Below are positions 20,376-31,781 of a DNA stretch of 64,000 nt, piece by piece. The position numbers and the translations under genes were made by a program. The stretch's first letter is position 1, and the number at the start of each line of letters is the position of its first letter. The DNA lies in the NCBI GenBank assembly GCA_033032865.1, contig JAWHQI010000148.1, forward strand, positions 949,501 to 1,013,500, given 5' to 3'. A model generated the notes under the pieces. The model ran no database searches, was not told where the DNA came from, and saw only the letters and a list, made by a program, of their open reading frames with translations. Source of the stretch: Dactylorhiza incarnata (taxonomy: Eukaryota; Streptophyta; Magnoliopsida; Asparagales; Orchidaceae).

Positions 20376-22092
20376 TGTTAGAGATGGAACGTTCACCTAG
20401 AGGGGGGGGGGGGGGGGTGTTAGGTGATCTTGGTACTTTTTGATCTATTAGTGTGAGTTATCGACATTCAAGCAATGCACAAGGTTAACACACAAATAAG
20501 TCAAACCAGACGACACGAGATCTATAGAGGTTCCTCAAGACGGGGTGTCTTGAGTAGTCCTCTTTCCCTCTACGCCTACCCAGCAGTGTGTTAGGCTCGG
20601 CAAACTCCGCCAAAAACTCCAGGCCCTCAAGCCTTACACCACGGACCCGCAAGTCCAATAGCCTAGGACCGCAAGCCCCTACTGCCCCCGAGCCCGCAAG
20701 CTCGACACTCAGGCCCGCAGGCCCTACGCAACATAGACAAGCAAGTCCTGTGCCTACAGCCTAGGCCCGCAAGCCCCTACTGTACCCGAGCCCTCAAGTT
20801 CGACAAATCGCACCCGCAAGTGCACTGCCCTGGCCCTCAAGCCTCACAGCTCTCCAGCCCTCAAGCTAGATGGTGTCGGACCCGCAAGTCCACTGCCCTG
20901 GCCCTCAAGCCTCACAACTCTCAAGCTAGACGGTTTGGCCCACAAGCCTTACAAGAGATTACAGTAAATAAAACTGCTTCTTCTGCCGGATGAAGATCGG
21001 CACCTTTAGCCTGTTGAAGATCGGCTCCTTGAGATTGAAGAAGATTGTTATGAATCAGATCTTGAGCGCACGGTTCTTCTTCAAATCTTTTCTTAGCCAG
21101 ATGAGGATTGGCTTCTTAGCAGTCGATGACGATGACTGCTCCTTCCTTTACTCTTTCTTTCTTGCGGTGCTTGTGTTTTTCGATTTACTATATGCGCAAG
21201 TTCTTTCTTGATGATTAACTTTTTAGGGCAGCCTCATATATCCTTTTATAAGACTGCGATGCCCCCCAACGGTCTTCTAAGAAGTTTCTTTATGTGTCAG
21301 ACCTCCATTCCCTTTTAGCACGCGCAAATATCTTTTTCTTTTTGGAGTACGCGCTAATGCCTCGATTCATTAAGTGCACGCGCTGATTTGGAGAATCAGG
21401 CGGTGGCATTAACTGCTGATAGTACGTCTGCACGATTTGAATCTGTCTCGACGATATTTCCATTGTTATGACGACATGGATAATATCTCGACGACAGCCC
21501 TTTGTCGATGCCATGAACTCTGGTAGACCTTCATATCTTCTTTCTTCTGCCTCTGATGCTTGCATCACAACAATACGAGACATCCTGACGATTCTTCACA
21601 TGCGACGATATGCCGTTTCTGACAGTGTCGTTGAGATCCTCTTTCTTGCAATATGTCATCGTAATCATGTTGTTTACTCGACGACAATCCTTCCTTCGAT
21701 ATCTTTGATTCTTCTCTGCGTTCGACGATCTCTCCACGTCTCAGCATTCGACGATCAGCATTCTTCGTTCGACGATCTCGCCATGTCTCAGCGTTAGATG
21801 ATCGACATTCTTTGTTCTACGATCTTGCCATGTCTCAGCGTTCGACGATATCGCCTCTTCTTGACAGTATGCCCACTTTGTTGATGTCAATGATACTTCA
21901 TCTTCTCAGCGATTGCTTTGCTCATCATTACAATGATAAGCATTCTTTGTCGACGACATCACTTGTCCTTCTCGACGATATTGCTTTAATTTCCTGAGAT
22001 ACTAAGCTAGAGAGATAATCAAATACAAAGTGAAGTATTCTTGACATGACGACTTCTTCAAATCAAGAATCATGTGGGCAAGATTTCCAACA
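20376..22092 (-). repeat. 5' LTR of the non-autonomous copia element
   Basis: The repeat is 1717 bp, starting TGTTAGAG and ending TTCCAACA. It differs from its partner by scattered substitutions and by a longer G-run (about 16). Confidence 0.95.
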
Positions 22093-22097
22093 CTTAT

Positions 22098-22426
22098 CAT
22101 GTAATGAGATATGTAGCATTCATGATACCACATCAAATAAAAGTTGACATAACTAAGGCATTACGGATCATGTCATTACAGATTACATTTATGACAATCA
22201 TAATAACAACATGGTTTATCAAAATAGTAGCATTATTAATTCATCATGTTCAAATATCACAGAATCTTTATAGCAATGATACTGACTAATACTAGGCTTT
22301 GACTAAGATTAGCCTTTAACATAAACCAATAGATATATCCAAAATTTCATTTTTCATTTCTATCAAAATGTTGATACATTATTTAAATTACATTTTGATT
22401 TTTAACAAAAAGTTAAATACATTGGT
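22098..22426 (-). other. 3' noncoding part of the SIRE-like element
   Basis: AT-rich, no supported gene. It lies between the env-position gene and the polypurine tract, with the nested copia element inserted inside it. Confidence 0.6.
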
Positions 22427-25066
22427 TTATGTTTTTCTCTTCTTAGAGGATGATGAGCATTCAGCATTATCAGCAACAATTTCTTTCCCTTTTGTTGAGG
22501 CCTTCTTATCTTCAACAGCAGTTGTAGCAGTGTCCTTTTCAACATTTGCTGCTACCATTTCAGCCAACTTCTTCTTGTTCTCTTGCCTTTTGAAGTATAT
22601 GAATGGCTTTGGAATGTACCTAGAAGGCATCCTCCTTGGGTTGTCCTTCCTCACCAGATTTACCTTGATTATCTTTTCCTTTTTTGTGTTTCTTTCCAAG
22701 TGCTTTATCCATTCTTCACATGGATAAATTCTATAAATGTCTTTGCAGACCTGTCCATGGCTTAGCCATGCATTCAGGATTATGCTTTTGGAGTCGTCAC
22801 TCCAATATTCAAGATCTGGGTCTTTACTTTGTTCATCCCTTTGCCTAGCCATGAATTCTTCAGCTAGCATCATTTGTTCTCTCTCTCTTCTCTTTGCTAA
22901 TCTGACATTCTGAGCATGTTGCTCTTGGTTAGAAAAGTCCCAATCTTCTGCCCTCTGCCTGTCCAGGAGGGGAAAGTTTATGGCTAGCCTTGTTCCTTGC
23001 AGAACTTTGAGTGCTAGCTCAGTGTTGGTAATAACAATGGTATTCTCCCCCTTTCTGGCTTCTTTAAATATTCTTTGATTAATGTCTTGTTTAGCTATTG
23101 TGATTGTGCCAGAGAGGGTTTGGAAGACATTTTCAATGTTAGCTTTTAGCTCATCATTCAACTTTACTGCCTCAACATCCATTTGGGTAGCAATTGACCA
23201 TACATATTCCTCAATATGTTTTGTTGTATTCTGAAGCACCCCATCTGCTTTGCTGACATAGTCTTTGACATATCTCATATCGGATTCTGCCATTTTAGTG
23301 ACATTGTTGATGTATTTGAATATTTTAGATTGAGAATTTATAGTCTTTTCAGCCCTGACAAACCACTTGGTCATTTGTTGATTCAGATAGACAGTTTCAT
23401 CCTTGATGGGCTTTAGTTCAGCCATAAATTCAGTCTTGACATTTGAGATGGATTTATCTACATACTCCTTCACTGTAGAAGCTGACCTATCAACATAATC
23501 TTTCATGGATGACAGATGAGTATCCATCATTATTTGAATATCACTAACGATATTCTCATTTGACTGTGAGGGGATGGATTATGAAGCTTGATGATCACTC
23601 ACTACAGGTTCAATGGGCTTCTGAGGGAGACTTGGAGGAGGGATAAATTCTACCTGTGGATTAATGACTGGAGTATTTGTCCTTTTGTCTTGATCATCCA
23701 TGGCTATGTCATCAATATGGTCAGGAGGGACTCCATCATTGTCTTCATCATCTCCAACATTAATAACATCATTATCAATATCATTATCATCAAATTTTCC
23801 TTGCTCCTCCCCCTCAGATGGGGTATCAGCTTGTCTATGAGCTGGTGAATCCCAAAGAGCTGGTAGATTATCAGGATTAAGTTTGATTCTTCTATCAAGA
23901 TTTAAGAGGATGGTATCAATCTTACTTTGCATATGCTCAGGAAAATGCACCTTGTCCTCATCAATCATTACAAAGACTTTATCAGCATTATTAGCAACAT
24001 CCAATGCAAATGGCTCTTGTTGTTGCTCCCCCTAAGATAGGGAATCCAACTGGCCTAAAGAATATGATGTTTAGATTATTGTGGATTCATTAGATATTAA
24101 CTAATTTACTTGTTCAAGATTAGATACTATTATCAGTAATTTGAGTTTGAAGAATTAATTACCAATGGTGGTCATTTTCTCCAAGTCATTGTTGTTCGCA
24201 GTATCAGTAGGCATATTTTGTGCATCTGCATCACCTTTATTAGATGTAGCATCCTCATTCTCATCAGAATGTTCTGACGCAGAACTTGAGACAATCATTC
24301 TGGACTTCTTGGGTTCTTTTGACATTTTCATTTTCTTATCCTTTGCCACTGAGGGCTGGCTCATGGGGAGCACCCTGGTGAACCTATCCAAAGTTTTTAT
24401 ATCCATCCTTTTGAGGTAGTGGATATTTAACCCTTTTGGGCTCTCAATCTTCTCTGGATAGGTGTTCAGAAGGTATAGGGACAGAATTCTTCCCAAGATG
24501 GGGGCTTGCAGGCACTCTTTCAGTCTTTGCAAGATCACATTTCCCCAGGATGTCTTCTTCTTCAAGATAATCATTGTCATCAGTTCAAACATGAACTGGG
24601 AGATGGTGTCATGGGAGCCTGGTTTACAAAGAATGGCCTTCCCAACTATGTCAGAGAGGAGCTTGCCTCTCTGATTGAAGAATTTTCTCTTCAGTGAGGC
24701 TTTTTGGGCATCACCATAGTTACACCATGCTAGAGCTTTCTTCTTGTCCTTATCTGAGATATCTTCTTCCTCATCAAGACTGCATGCAGTTAAATGCAGG
24801 CCTTTTTCTATTCTTTTGGAGGAGACTTTAATCTTTTCATCTCCAACCTTTGACTTTAAGGTGGACTTGGATGGGGAGATCCTTACATTGCTGTACCATT
24901 CCAGAACTTTAGTTCTGAGAATGACAGTGGGTTCAGACAAAAGGTATTCCAGACCTTGAGCTTCTAGTAGTTGAACCACCTCCTTTATTTCTTCTGGAGC
25001 ATGAGCAAATTCATTTCTTACTACCTCAAACCCTTCCAGAAGATCCTTAGAACTCTTTGCCGCCAT
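22427..25066 (-). pseudogene. Env-position accessory gene of the SIRE-like element, one intron, two stops
   Basis: Exon 1 runs 25066-24163 and exon 2 runs 24054-22427. The 108-bp intron (24162-24055) begins GTAATT and ends TTTAG. The frame continues across it except for a TAG (24034-24032) and a TAA (23581-23579). Without these the product would be about 843 residues. The N-terminal 230 residues (EWYSNVRISPS, then KVSSKRIEKGLHL) resemble the plant transposon-protein family Transposase_32; that is a weak match by eye. The middle is acidic (DDNDIDNDVINVGDDEDND) and the C-terminal 370 residues are rich in heptads (EEYV, VKEYVDKSISNVK), so probably coiled coil. No clear signal peptide or membrane segment is seen. 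It occupies the position of env-like ORFs in SIRE elements. Function unknown. Confidence 0.65.
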
Positions 25067-25289
25067 TATTTCTGAGAAAATGAGACGCTGAGATGAAAGG
25101 GAAGATGATTCGTCTCGGCGGCTGGGGAGTAAGTGTTGTGTAATTATCTTTAATCACATTAGTCTATTGATATTGGTTTGGGTTATGTTTTGATTAGCCC
25201 TAATGATTAAAGTTGATTGGACTTATTAGTTTAACTGATTTTAGATCATTTAAGGTTAAATTTTGACGAATAGCAATTTAGGCAACCTG

Positions 25290-25425
25290 TCTAAACAAAA
25301 CCACTGGGATGGTGATCTAAACCGCTGGGACAGAGAACTGTCAACCGCTGGGACATGTTAGCTGTCTCAGCGGTTTAGTTGGAATTTTCCTTGCTGTCTC
25401 ATCGGCTCAGCTAAAATAAGTTTTC
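25290..25425 (-). promoter_or_regulatory. Internal cluster of the LTR motif upstream of the env-position gene
   Basis: On the minus strand, 220-360 bases before the ATG at 25066, there are several copies of CAGCGGTTT and ACCGCTGAGAC-like words. These are the same words repeated in this element's LTR (16757-16950, 41664-41850). No canonical TATA box was found between the cluster and the ATG. Confidence 0.4.
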
Positions 25426-25580
25426 TGTTTTAACTGATCTTACAGACTAATAGTTAGCTATTTTGATTGGATTGGTTGATGTCCTAATCATGTCACTAAG
25501 TGTGTTGGTGTGACAACATATTGTACTAGAGCATAACATTCAACCTTTTATAAAGGGCTGATAACAAGACAATTTAATGA
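25426..25580 (-). other. Spacer between pol and the env-position gene
   Basis: AT-rich, no supported feature beyond linking the pol stop to the motif cluster. Confidence 0.4.
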
Positions 25581-25842
25581 TTATTCAATATTTAACATAC
25601 CAAGATCAATCTTAAAAGCATTAAATTTGCCCTCATCCAATGGCTTTGTAAAGATATCAGCAACTTGATTGGCAGTGGTGACAAATTCAAGGTAGATATC
25701 TTTACATTCAACATATTCTCTAATAAAATGATATCTTATCTCTATGTGCTTAGTCCTGCTATGAGATACAAGATTCTTAGCAATAGAGATAACACTGGAT
25801 GAGTCACAATATAAGGGACATTGACCTACCTTGAGGTTGTAA
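25581..25842 (-). pseudogene. C-terminal end of copia RNase H
   Basis: Minus-strand translation gives CDSSSVISIAKN, then SRTKHIEIRYHFIRE and ADIFTKPLDEGKF, the standard end of copia pol. The stop codon is at 25583-25581. It continues the frame at 36671, from which it was separated by element C. The duplication TGTAA (25838-25842 and 36666-36670) marks the insertion. Confidence 0.85.
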
Positions 25843-27779
25843 TGTAAGACACCCTATTCTGAGTGCAAAGAAAGTAGAAGTGTATTGAAGCTAAGGAGCT
25901 AGCACCAGGCGCTAGTGCTAGCGCCGGCGGTAACGCACTTTCTGAGAAATATGTTATTCTCGAGAAATGATTGTAGCACTCCAGATTTTCCCAGCGGATA
26001 GATAACACTGAGAGCTAGCGCCAGGCGTTAGCCTAAGTCTTAAAATCGATACGTCAAGACGTCGAGACCGTTCGTCGAATGCAGCATTTTTGGGCTGTTC
26101 GTCGAACGCCGTTCGACGAACTTCAGGTCGTTCGTCGAACGCAGGCTGCAGCGTGTTCGTCGAACATCGTTCGACGAACTTCAGGTCGTTCGTTGACCAC
26201 AGGCTGCAGAGTGTTTGTCGACCGCCGTTCGATGAACTCTAGGCCGTTCGTCGAACGCCGATCGTCGAACGCCGTCGGGCTTTAAGCGGCAGTGGATAAA
26301 CTCAGCCACCGCCTTAGGGGCTAACGCCGGCGTTAGCTAAGAAAATATAAAAGGGAGCCATTCCCTTCTCATTTTCTGATTTTAAGCCCGTTCCAAAGGC
26401 AGAAACTTGGGATCCTAAAGGAAGGAGGTCGGTTTTGGCTAGCCGTGAGTTATGTTGAGGGCAAATCCATGAAGGAGATTGCTTGAGTGCTTGTGCCATC
26501 GTTAGAGGAAGCTATTTTTAAGAGAGTCAAACCGAGTTCCTCTCTAATCTATGGCACCAAAATGAGCGCCGAGGGTAACGATTCTCCTCCTTCATCTCTG
26601 GACACGTTTGTCCTTTCATTTGAATAGTAGTAGGCATATTTCCATTAATTAGTGGATAGATTTCTGCCGACGGGTCGATGTTATCCCCGTAAAAATTGCA
26701 TATAGAGTCCGGAATGATAGTACGGACGTAGGCATACTGTGTGAAGCCCATCTGGAGTGGTTGGTCTGGATTGGTGATGTTGATATGCAATATTGCATTC
26801 CAGAGAAGACTCCGTGTATGTTTTCGGGTTCTGTGTGCTGTGTTGTGCTGCAGGGAGTCCTGGAGGTTACCCTTAGGAAATACCTGAAAAGGGCTAACAG
26901 AAATGTGTTCTGTTGGCTAACGCCTGGCGCTAGTGTTAACGCCGGCGCTAGTGCCAGTGATCCATGAGATTGCTTATGGCAGTTGAAAATGGCCCATGAG
27001 GCTGAAGAGATGACCCTGTGTGGTTAACAGTGACGGGCACAAGAGGAAGCCAAACCCGTGTCAGGCTTAGTTGAATCCTGATGTTTATGAGCGCGGGCAA
27101 AAGCTGAACCGAACCCGGGGTAGGCATAGTTGAATCCTGCCATCTAGCTCATAATGTACATCCAAGTTGAAAAAGGACTGGTGGATGTCATGTCGTGAGT
27201 GCACAAGGCGTGTGACTTGATGTCATCGTGTGATGAATGCTTCTATGCGGTGCTTAGACGCACCTGTGATATATGTACTGCTATTGCTTGCCTGCAGGAG
27301 CACCGCCACCCCGAGCATGGGGTGGGGTCGTTATAAATCTGGGTCAGCTAAAGCTGACCGGTTAATTGTTTCCCACCACTTGGTGGATTTGTTTGTACAG
27401 GTCCTGGCGAGACTAGCAGGAAATAGCGGGCTGAAGCCCCTGCTGTTGTGCTGTACTTGCCCTCGAAGGCAAAAGCTTTTGTTTACTGTTTTTCATGTGT
27501 GGCTGGCCTACGTGTCGATGTTTGGAAGCCAGCTTTATTGTGTAAACATACTGATAAAGAACTTGTAATTTCTTTCAGTCCTAGTAGCTAATGTGGACAA
27601 TGTATACACTGGTTTTATTTGAAATAAAATGCTTCCGTTGTGTGACTCTTTGTGCTGAGATGGTTAAGTTATTAACTGTTTAATGCTAATTCAGTAACGC
27701 ACTCTTTTGGTCGTTTAATATGGCGTGGGGTCCCGGCCGGACCTACTGCTATATTCTATGTAACAGGGAGGGTGTTACA
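25843..27779 (+). repeat. 5' LTR of element C
   Basis: Starts TGTAAGACACC and ends GGTGTTACA. The U3 has GTTCGTCGAACG words (26060-26280) and an 18-base perfect palindrome, GCTAACGCCGGCGTTAGC (26320-26337), eight bases before TATAAAAG (26346-26353). Confidence 0.95.
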
Positions 27780-27782
27780 AAT

Positions 27783-27794
27783 TGGTATCAGCTC
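27783..27794 (+). other. Primer-binding site, degenerate tRNA-Met
   Basis: TGGTATCAGCTC matches TGGTATCAGAGC at 10 of 12 bases, three bases after the LTR. Confidence 0.65.
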
Positions 27795-28057
27795 CGGGTC
27801 TCGCTCCCTTTCCGTCTGAATTCATGGTCGAATTCTTTTAAGGGGTGGTGAGCACGTGTGTGCGTCGCCGGTAACTCATGTAAATAACCAGTAATTGTCC
27901 GCTTTAGGAATGAATTACATGTATGTATGTAGCATTGGGATGGAACTTCTGTGTTCCTTTATTGATCCATGCTATCTCTTAGTCGCTAATTGTGTTTTCT
28001 GCACATGTATAGGCGGCTGGGAGTGGAGCGGGGCCGTCTCGACCTCCGCATTCCTCT
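27795..28057 (+). other. Leader of element C
   Basis: Untranslated sequence between the primer site and gag. No feature recognised. Confidence 0.5.
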
Positions 28058-28752
28058 ATGAGCAGTGCACCAGCAGAGGTGCCGACTCCTCCTTCTGCTG
28101 AGACAGTAAGGATGATAGCGGAAGCAGTGTTTGCTATGTTCACTGCACAACCTGGAGGGCATGTCCCTAGACAGCCTCCTACTCCTGTATTGGCTCCAGT
28201 GCCGGTTGTGGCAGCTGAACCTGTGGTTGAAAGGCCAGTGCCGGTGAGGGCACGAAGAGCTCCAGACCAACAACTGCAGTACTTTCTGAGTTTCCATCCT
28301 CCTACGTTCACGGGGGAAGGAACCCCGGCGCAAGCTGAGGATTGGCTATCAAAGGTGCGCAAGACCTTGAAGGCCACTGATACGGAGGAAGGCCAGAAGG
28401 TTACTTTGGCAACCTTCCTTCTTGATGGGGAGGCGCAGTTGTGGTGGGATGAGATAGAGATGCATCACCTAGGAGGAAGGCAGCTAGTGGACATCTCATT
28501 TGACGAGTTTTCGAGATTGTTCTTGGCGCGGTATCTCCCACCTGCTCAACAAATCGAGATGGAGAACCAGTTCAACCGTATGACTCAAGGTGATCGTATG
28601 GTAGATGATTAACTGCATGAGTTTACTCGGTTGGGGCGATACGTAGGAGCGACCTTTGCCGATGAAGCTCGGAAGACCAATCGGTTCTATGAAGGTCTGC
28701 GAGAAAAGTTGAGGTTCTTTCTATCGGGGGCAATGACACAGGGGTTTATGAC
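28058..28752 (+). pseudogene. Gag of element C, first part
   Basis: Starts MSSAPAEVPTPPS. The Retrotrans_gag core is clear (FLSFHPPTFTGEGTPAQAEDW, then WWDEIE, then FDEFSRLFLARYLPP). A stop after GDRMVDD (28610-28612) breaks it. The frame then continues with RLGRYVGATFADEAR-like sequence until the solo LTR insertion at 28753. The rest resumes at 30821. Confidence 0.85.
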
Positions 28753-30815
28753 TATAACACCCCAAATTCTAGTTATGCATTACTCAAGAAATCAACTAGT
28801 CAGGATTGATTTCTCGAGAAATCAATTGGGCGGGTAAGGTACTTCTCGAGAGATCCTTGAGCAGGATTTGTACTTCCCGAGAGTTTAATAGTAATAACAC
28901 TTCTCGAGAAATCAGGATTGATTTCTCGAGAAATCAATAGGAGAAGTTAAGCTTCTTGGGAAAACTTAAGCGCAGGCAGGACCAGTTCTCGCAAAATTAG
29001 AATTTGCCTTTTCGTGGCCGTTCGTCGAACGCAGTTTTACTGCCATTTGTCGAACGCTGGCCGATTCTTCATTTTGCGGAGTTTCAGTCCCGTGACTTCT
29101 TAATCTTGGCCGTCTGCTCCAGGGCTTTAAATCCAAAGGCTGAGATTTATTTCTGCCTTTATTTAGGGTTGGTGCAGAGGTGTATATATACCCTCTTTTA
29201 CGCCTAAACCTTATTCTCGATTATCTTTGCGGAAGACGGAAGCCGAGTGGAAATCAGCGACAACAAGGAAGAAGAAGGAGTGCCTTCTGCCATTGAAGGA
29301 GCTTCGGAGCTCCGATTCACGAGCCGTTTTCAGATCTGGAAAGTGTAGGCCATTCCGAAACTTTTTATCCGATTGAAATCTCAGATCCATGAGGAAGAAG
29401 AAAGCTCCAAGGGTAATGATTCTTTCTCCCGGTCGTTGGACGTGTTTTTGTCCTCTCATTCCTTTTTCTATGTTTGCATGAGGAATCCCTTTCACCAAAT
29501 GGGTGAAGTGTAGGATTTCCTCTAGTTCTTCGGAACTCCGGGTCGATTGTGTCCGTCCCCGGCATATTGCATTTAGAAATCCGGTAGTCGTGCGGATTTA
29601 GGCATTTTGTGTGAAGCCTATTCGTGGCCGTGAGCCCGGATCGGTGATGCTTGGATTGCGACGTTGCATTTAGGTTAAGCCTAGAATGCGTGCCGGAGAA
29701 TGCCTCCGTGGGAACTTCTATTATGTTGCGGGATTTGAGTTTTAGGTGCCTTTTGAGAGCCTAATGAAAGCCCCTTGCTTGGGTGGTTGAATGCAAACCT
29801 TCACCACTAAATTTGAAGAGGAGTGGTCTTGGATCTCCTCCTTAGTTGTTATTTGCGAAGTCTACGTCCGTGTGAAAGGATTTGATGCGTAGCTTAATTA
29901 TGTGGGCGCTTGATGTGCCAAACCCTTACGGGCCGAGGTGAAGCCGTACCCGCGTCGTGCGATAGATCGCGACGATTAGAGCACGGGCAAAGCTGAACCA
30001 AACCCGTTTCCATGCCGATCGGTGAGAGGTCCAAACTTCATGAAAGCCGTGTGATCATGGGAGAGGTCGTGGAAGGTGTCTTACCTAGACCGACCAAAAG
30101 CTCTTTTTCCCCACCTAAGGCTATGTACTTAGGGTGGAGTGGTTGTGATGAATTGATGTTATGTTAGCCTCATGCGGTTGCTTAGGCAATTGTGGGGAAC
30201 CTTCGGGTGAACCCAACCAACATCATGTGCATGCCTAGGTTCCCTTTTCTTTGATGCTCAACCTAGAAGATTGATTGTGCTTGAAACCTCACCCTGTGTA
30301 GTTTGCACTTTCCTTATATTATTACATGTTGCTAGTACGGCTTGATTGCAGGGAAGAAGCTCTGCCACCCCGAGAAAGGGGTTGGGTGGTTATAACTTGG
30401 TTAGCTGTGCTGACCGTTGCTTTATTTGCCACCTCTTGGTGGAATGTTCTTATGCAGGAGCAGGTGAGCCTAGCGGGAAATAGCGGGCGGTGTCCCTTTG
30501 CTGAGTTGGCCCTCGAAGGCCAGCCTCTTTTCTACTTTTCATGTTTTGCCGGCCTGCGCGCCGATGTATGCTTGAGTTTAGTACATTTGATAAATGTAAG
30601 GCCTTAAGGCCGTAACTCTACTTTATTGTTTCATTCCTGTGATAGTGGGCTACTCTAAAAGAAATGTTAAATCTTTATGCTTCCGCTTATGTTTAGCATA
30701 CTCTGGTGTAGTTCTTTTCTGTATATCTCCTTTAACGCCTAGCTAGTGTGGTTAGTATAGCGTGGGGTCCCGGCCGGACCTACTGTTATATTATTTGTAC
30801 TGGCAGGGTGTTACA
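28753..30815 (+). mobile_element. Solo LTR of a related chromovirus inside gag
   Basis: The 2063 bp runs from TATAACACCCC (TG mutated to TA) to GTGTTACA, with target duplication ATGAC at 28748-28752 and 30816-30820. It has no internal region, so the element was lost by LTR-LTR recombination. The 3' part shares GCGTGGGGTCCCGGCCGGAC with the LTR of element C. Its U3 has two perfect palindromes centred on TTCTCGAGAA (28805-28826 and 28918-28937), GTTCGTCGAACG words near 29020, and TATATATA at 29182-29189. Confidence 0.9.
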
Positions 30816-30820
30816 ATGAC

Positions 30821-31202
30821 CCTGGTTAATATGGCTCGTTCCTTAGAAAATGATATGAAGCGGTCCCAGAGCAAGAAGGAGCTAGCAGTAGTAAAGCCAG
30901 AGTTCAAAGTACCGAGCTCTGCGAAGTTTGGGAGAGGCAAGTGGAGGAATAAAGCGCGACCTTCTGTGTCAGCTCAATCTATGGCTTCGGCTATGACGAC
31001 CGGACGAGGCCCACTCATATGTTATAACTGTGGTAAGCAGGGTCATATAGCCCGAGACTGTCGTGGAGGCAAGAAGGCGGCTGCGGCTTACGCGTCAGAG
31101 AAAGGGAAGGCGGCAGAGTCAACCACATCCCATGCTGCTCCAGCCCAACCTAGAGTGTACAATCTTGGCCAGCAGGAGGCCATAAAAAAAGCGATGTGGT
31201 GA
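30821..31202 (+). pseudogene. Gag of element C, C-terminal part with zinc knuckle
   Basis: Contains a basic linker and a CX2CX4HX4C zinc knuckle (CYNCGKQGHIARDC, about 31021-31062). The frame ends at TGA 31200-31202, nine bases after a run of seven A that lies at the change to the pol frame. Confidence 0.85.
31184..31190 (+). other. A AAA AAA run at the gag-pol frame change
   Basis: In the gag frame the seven A read as A AAA AAA followed by G, the form of a minus-one slippery heptamer. A minus-one slip gives the frame that leads into protease once the following intron is removed. A simple one-base insertion in the run would look the same. Confidence 0.4.
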
Positions 31203-31205
31203 CAG

Positions 31206-31282
31206 GTATGTGCTAGTATATAACTTTTGTTGCATTTTGTACTTCATACCTTGTGCATTGCTTGTAACCGTTTGTGTGTTAG
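31206..31282 (+). other. Putative 77-base intron between gag and protease
   Basis: Begins GTATGT, is T-rich, and ends TGTTAG. Splicing joins ...GTGACAG to GCTTTGTCC and keeps the pol frame. The intron sequence itself encodes only hydrophobic filler not expected in a chromovirus gag-pol. Confidence 0.45.
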
Positions 31283-31695
31283 GCTTTGTCCTAATATTTA
31301 ACTCTCCGGTGAGAGCGTTGTTTGATACGGGAGCTTCACATTCCATTCTATCGGAGGCCTTCATACAACAACTTGGAGTACCTTCGTCCTTTAGAATGGA
31401 ACGATTTGATGTGTTGCTACCCAATGGTTGCTCGATGAGTGCGGATCGAGGCTGTGTTGTAAAGGTACGAATAGGAAGTCATGATTTCGATTTGGAAGCA
31501 CTGATACTGCCACTTTCGGAGTTCGATATGATCTTTAGTATGGACTGGCTGTCAGCACAGCAAGCCTACATTGATTGCACTTCTAATGAGGTCACACTGG
31601 GGCGGAATACCGAACGTGCGACTACGTTTGCCGGTTTGCGTGGATCGAGCAAGACGTTGATGTCTGCTGTCCAAGTAGTCAAGGCTGTTCCGTAA
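31283..31695 (+). pseudogene. Aspartic protease of element C
   Basis: Has the active-site motif LFDTGASHS followed by the flap-side ILPLSEFDMIFSMDWL typical of chromovirus proteases, which cut the gag-pol polyprotein. The frame stops at 31693-31695, before RT, so at least one further frame change separates it from pol. Confidence 0.8.
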
Positions 31696-31781
31696 GGCAC
31701 AGACTTGTGTGTTGTGCTAGTGGAGGTTGCAAAGCCTCAGCCCCGTCTGAGTGACGTTCCTGTTATTTCAGAGTATCCTGT

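Larger units (their letters stand above)
17172..22092 (-). mobile_element. Non-autonomous copia element with gag and protease start only
   Basis: The two LTRs of 1721 and 1717 bp flank only 1.48 kb. Target duplication CTTAT is present on both sides. The minus-strand primer site (20373-20362) and polypurine tract are in place. Integrase, RT and RNase H are absent. It could only move with help from a relative. Its gag start resembles that of the SIRE-like host element (both have MKLPIC-x-KENF), so they are related. Confidence 0.9.

Noticed and set aside
31210..31285. A signal peptide or membrane segment at the start of the element C protease frame
   Set aside because: The hydrophobic residues come from translating the likely intron, not from protein.
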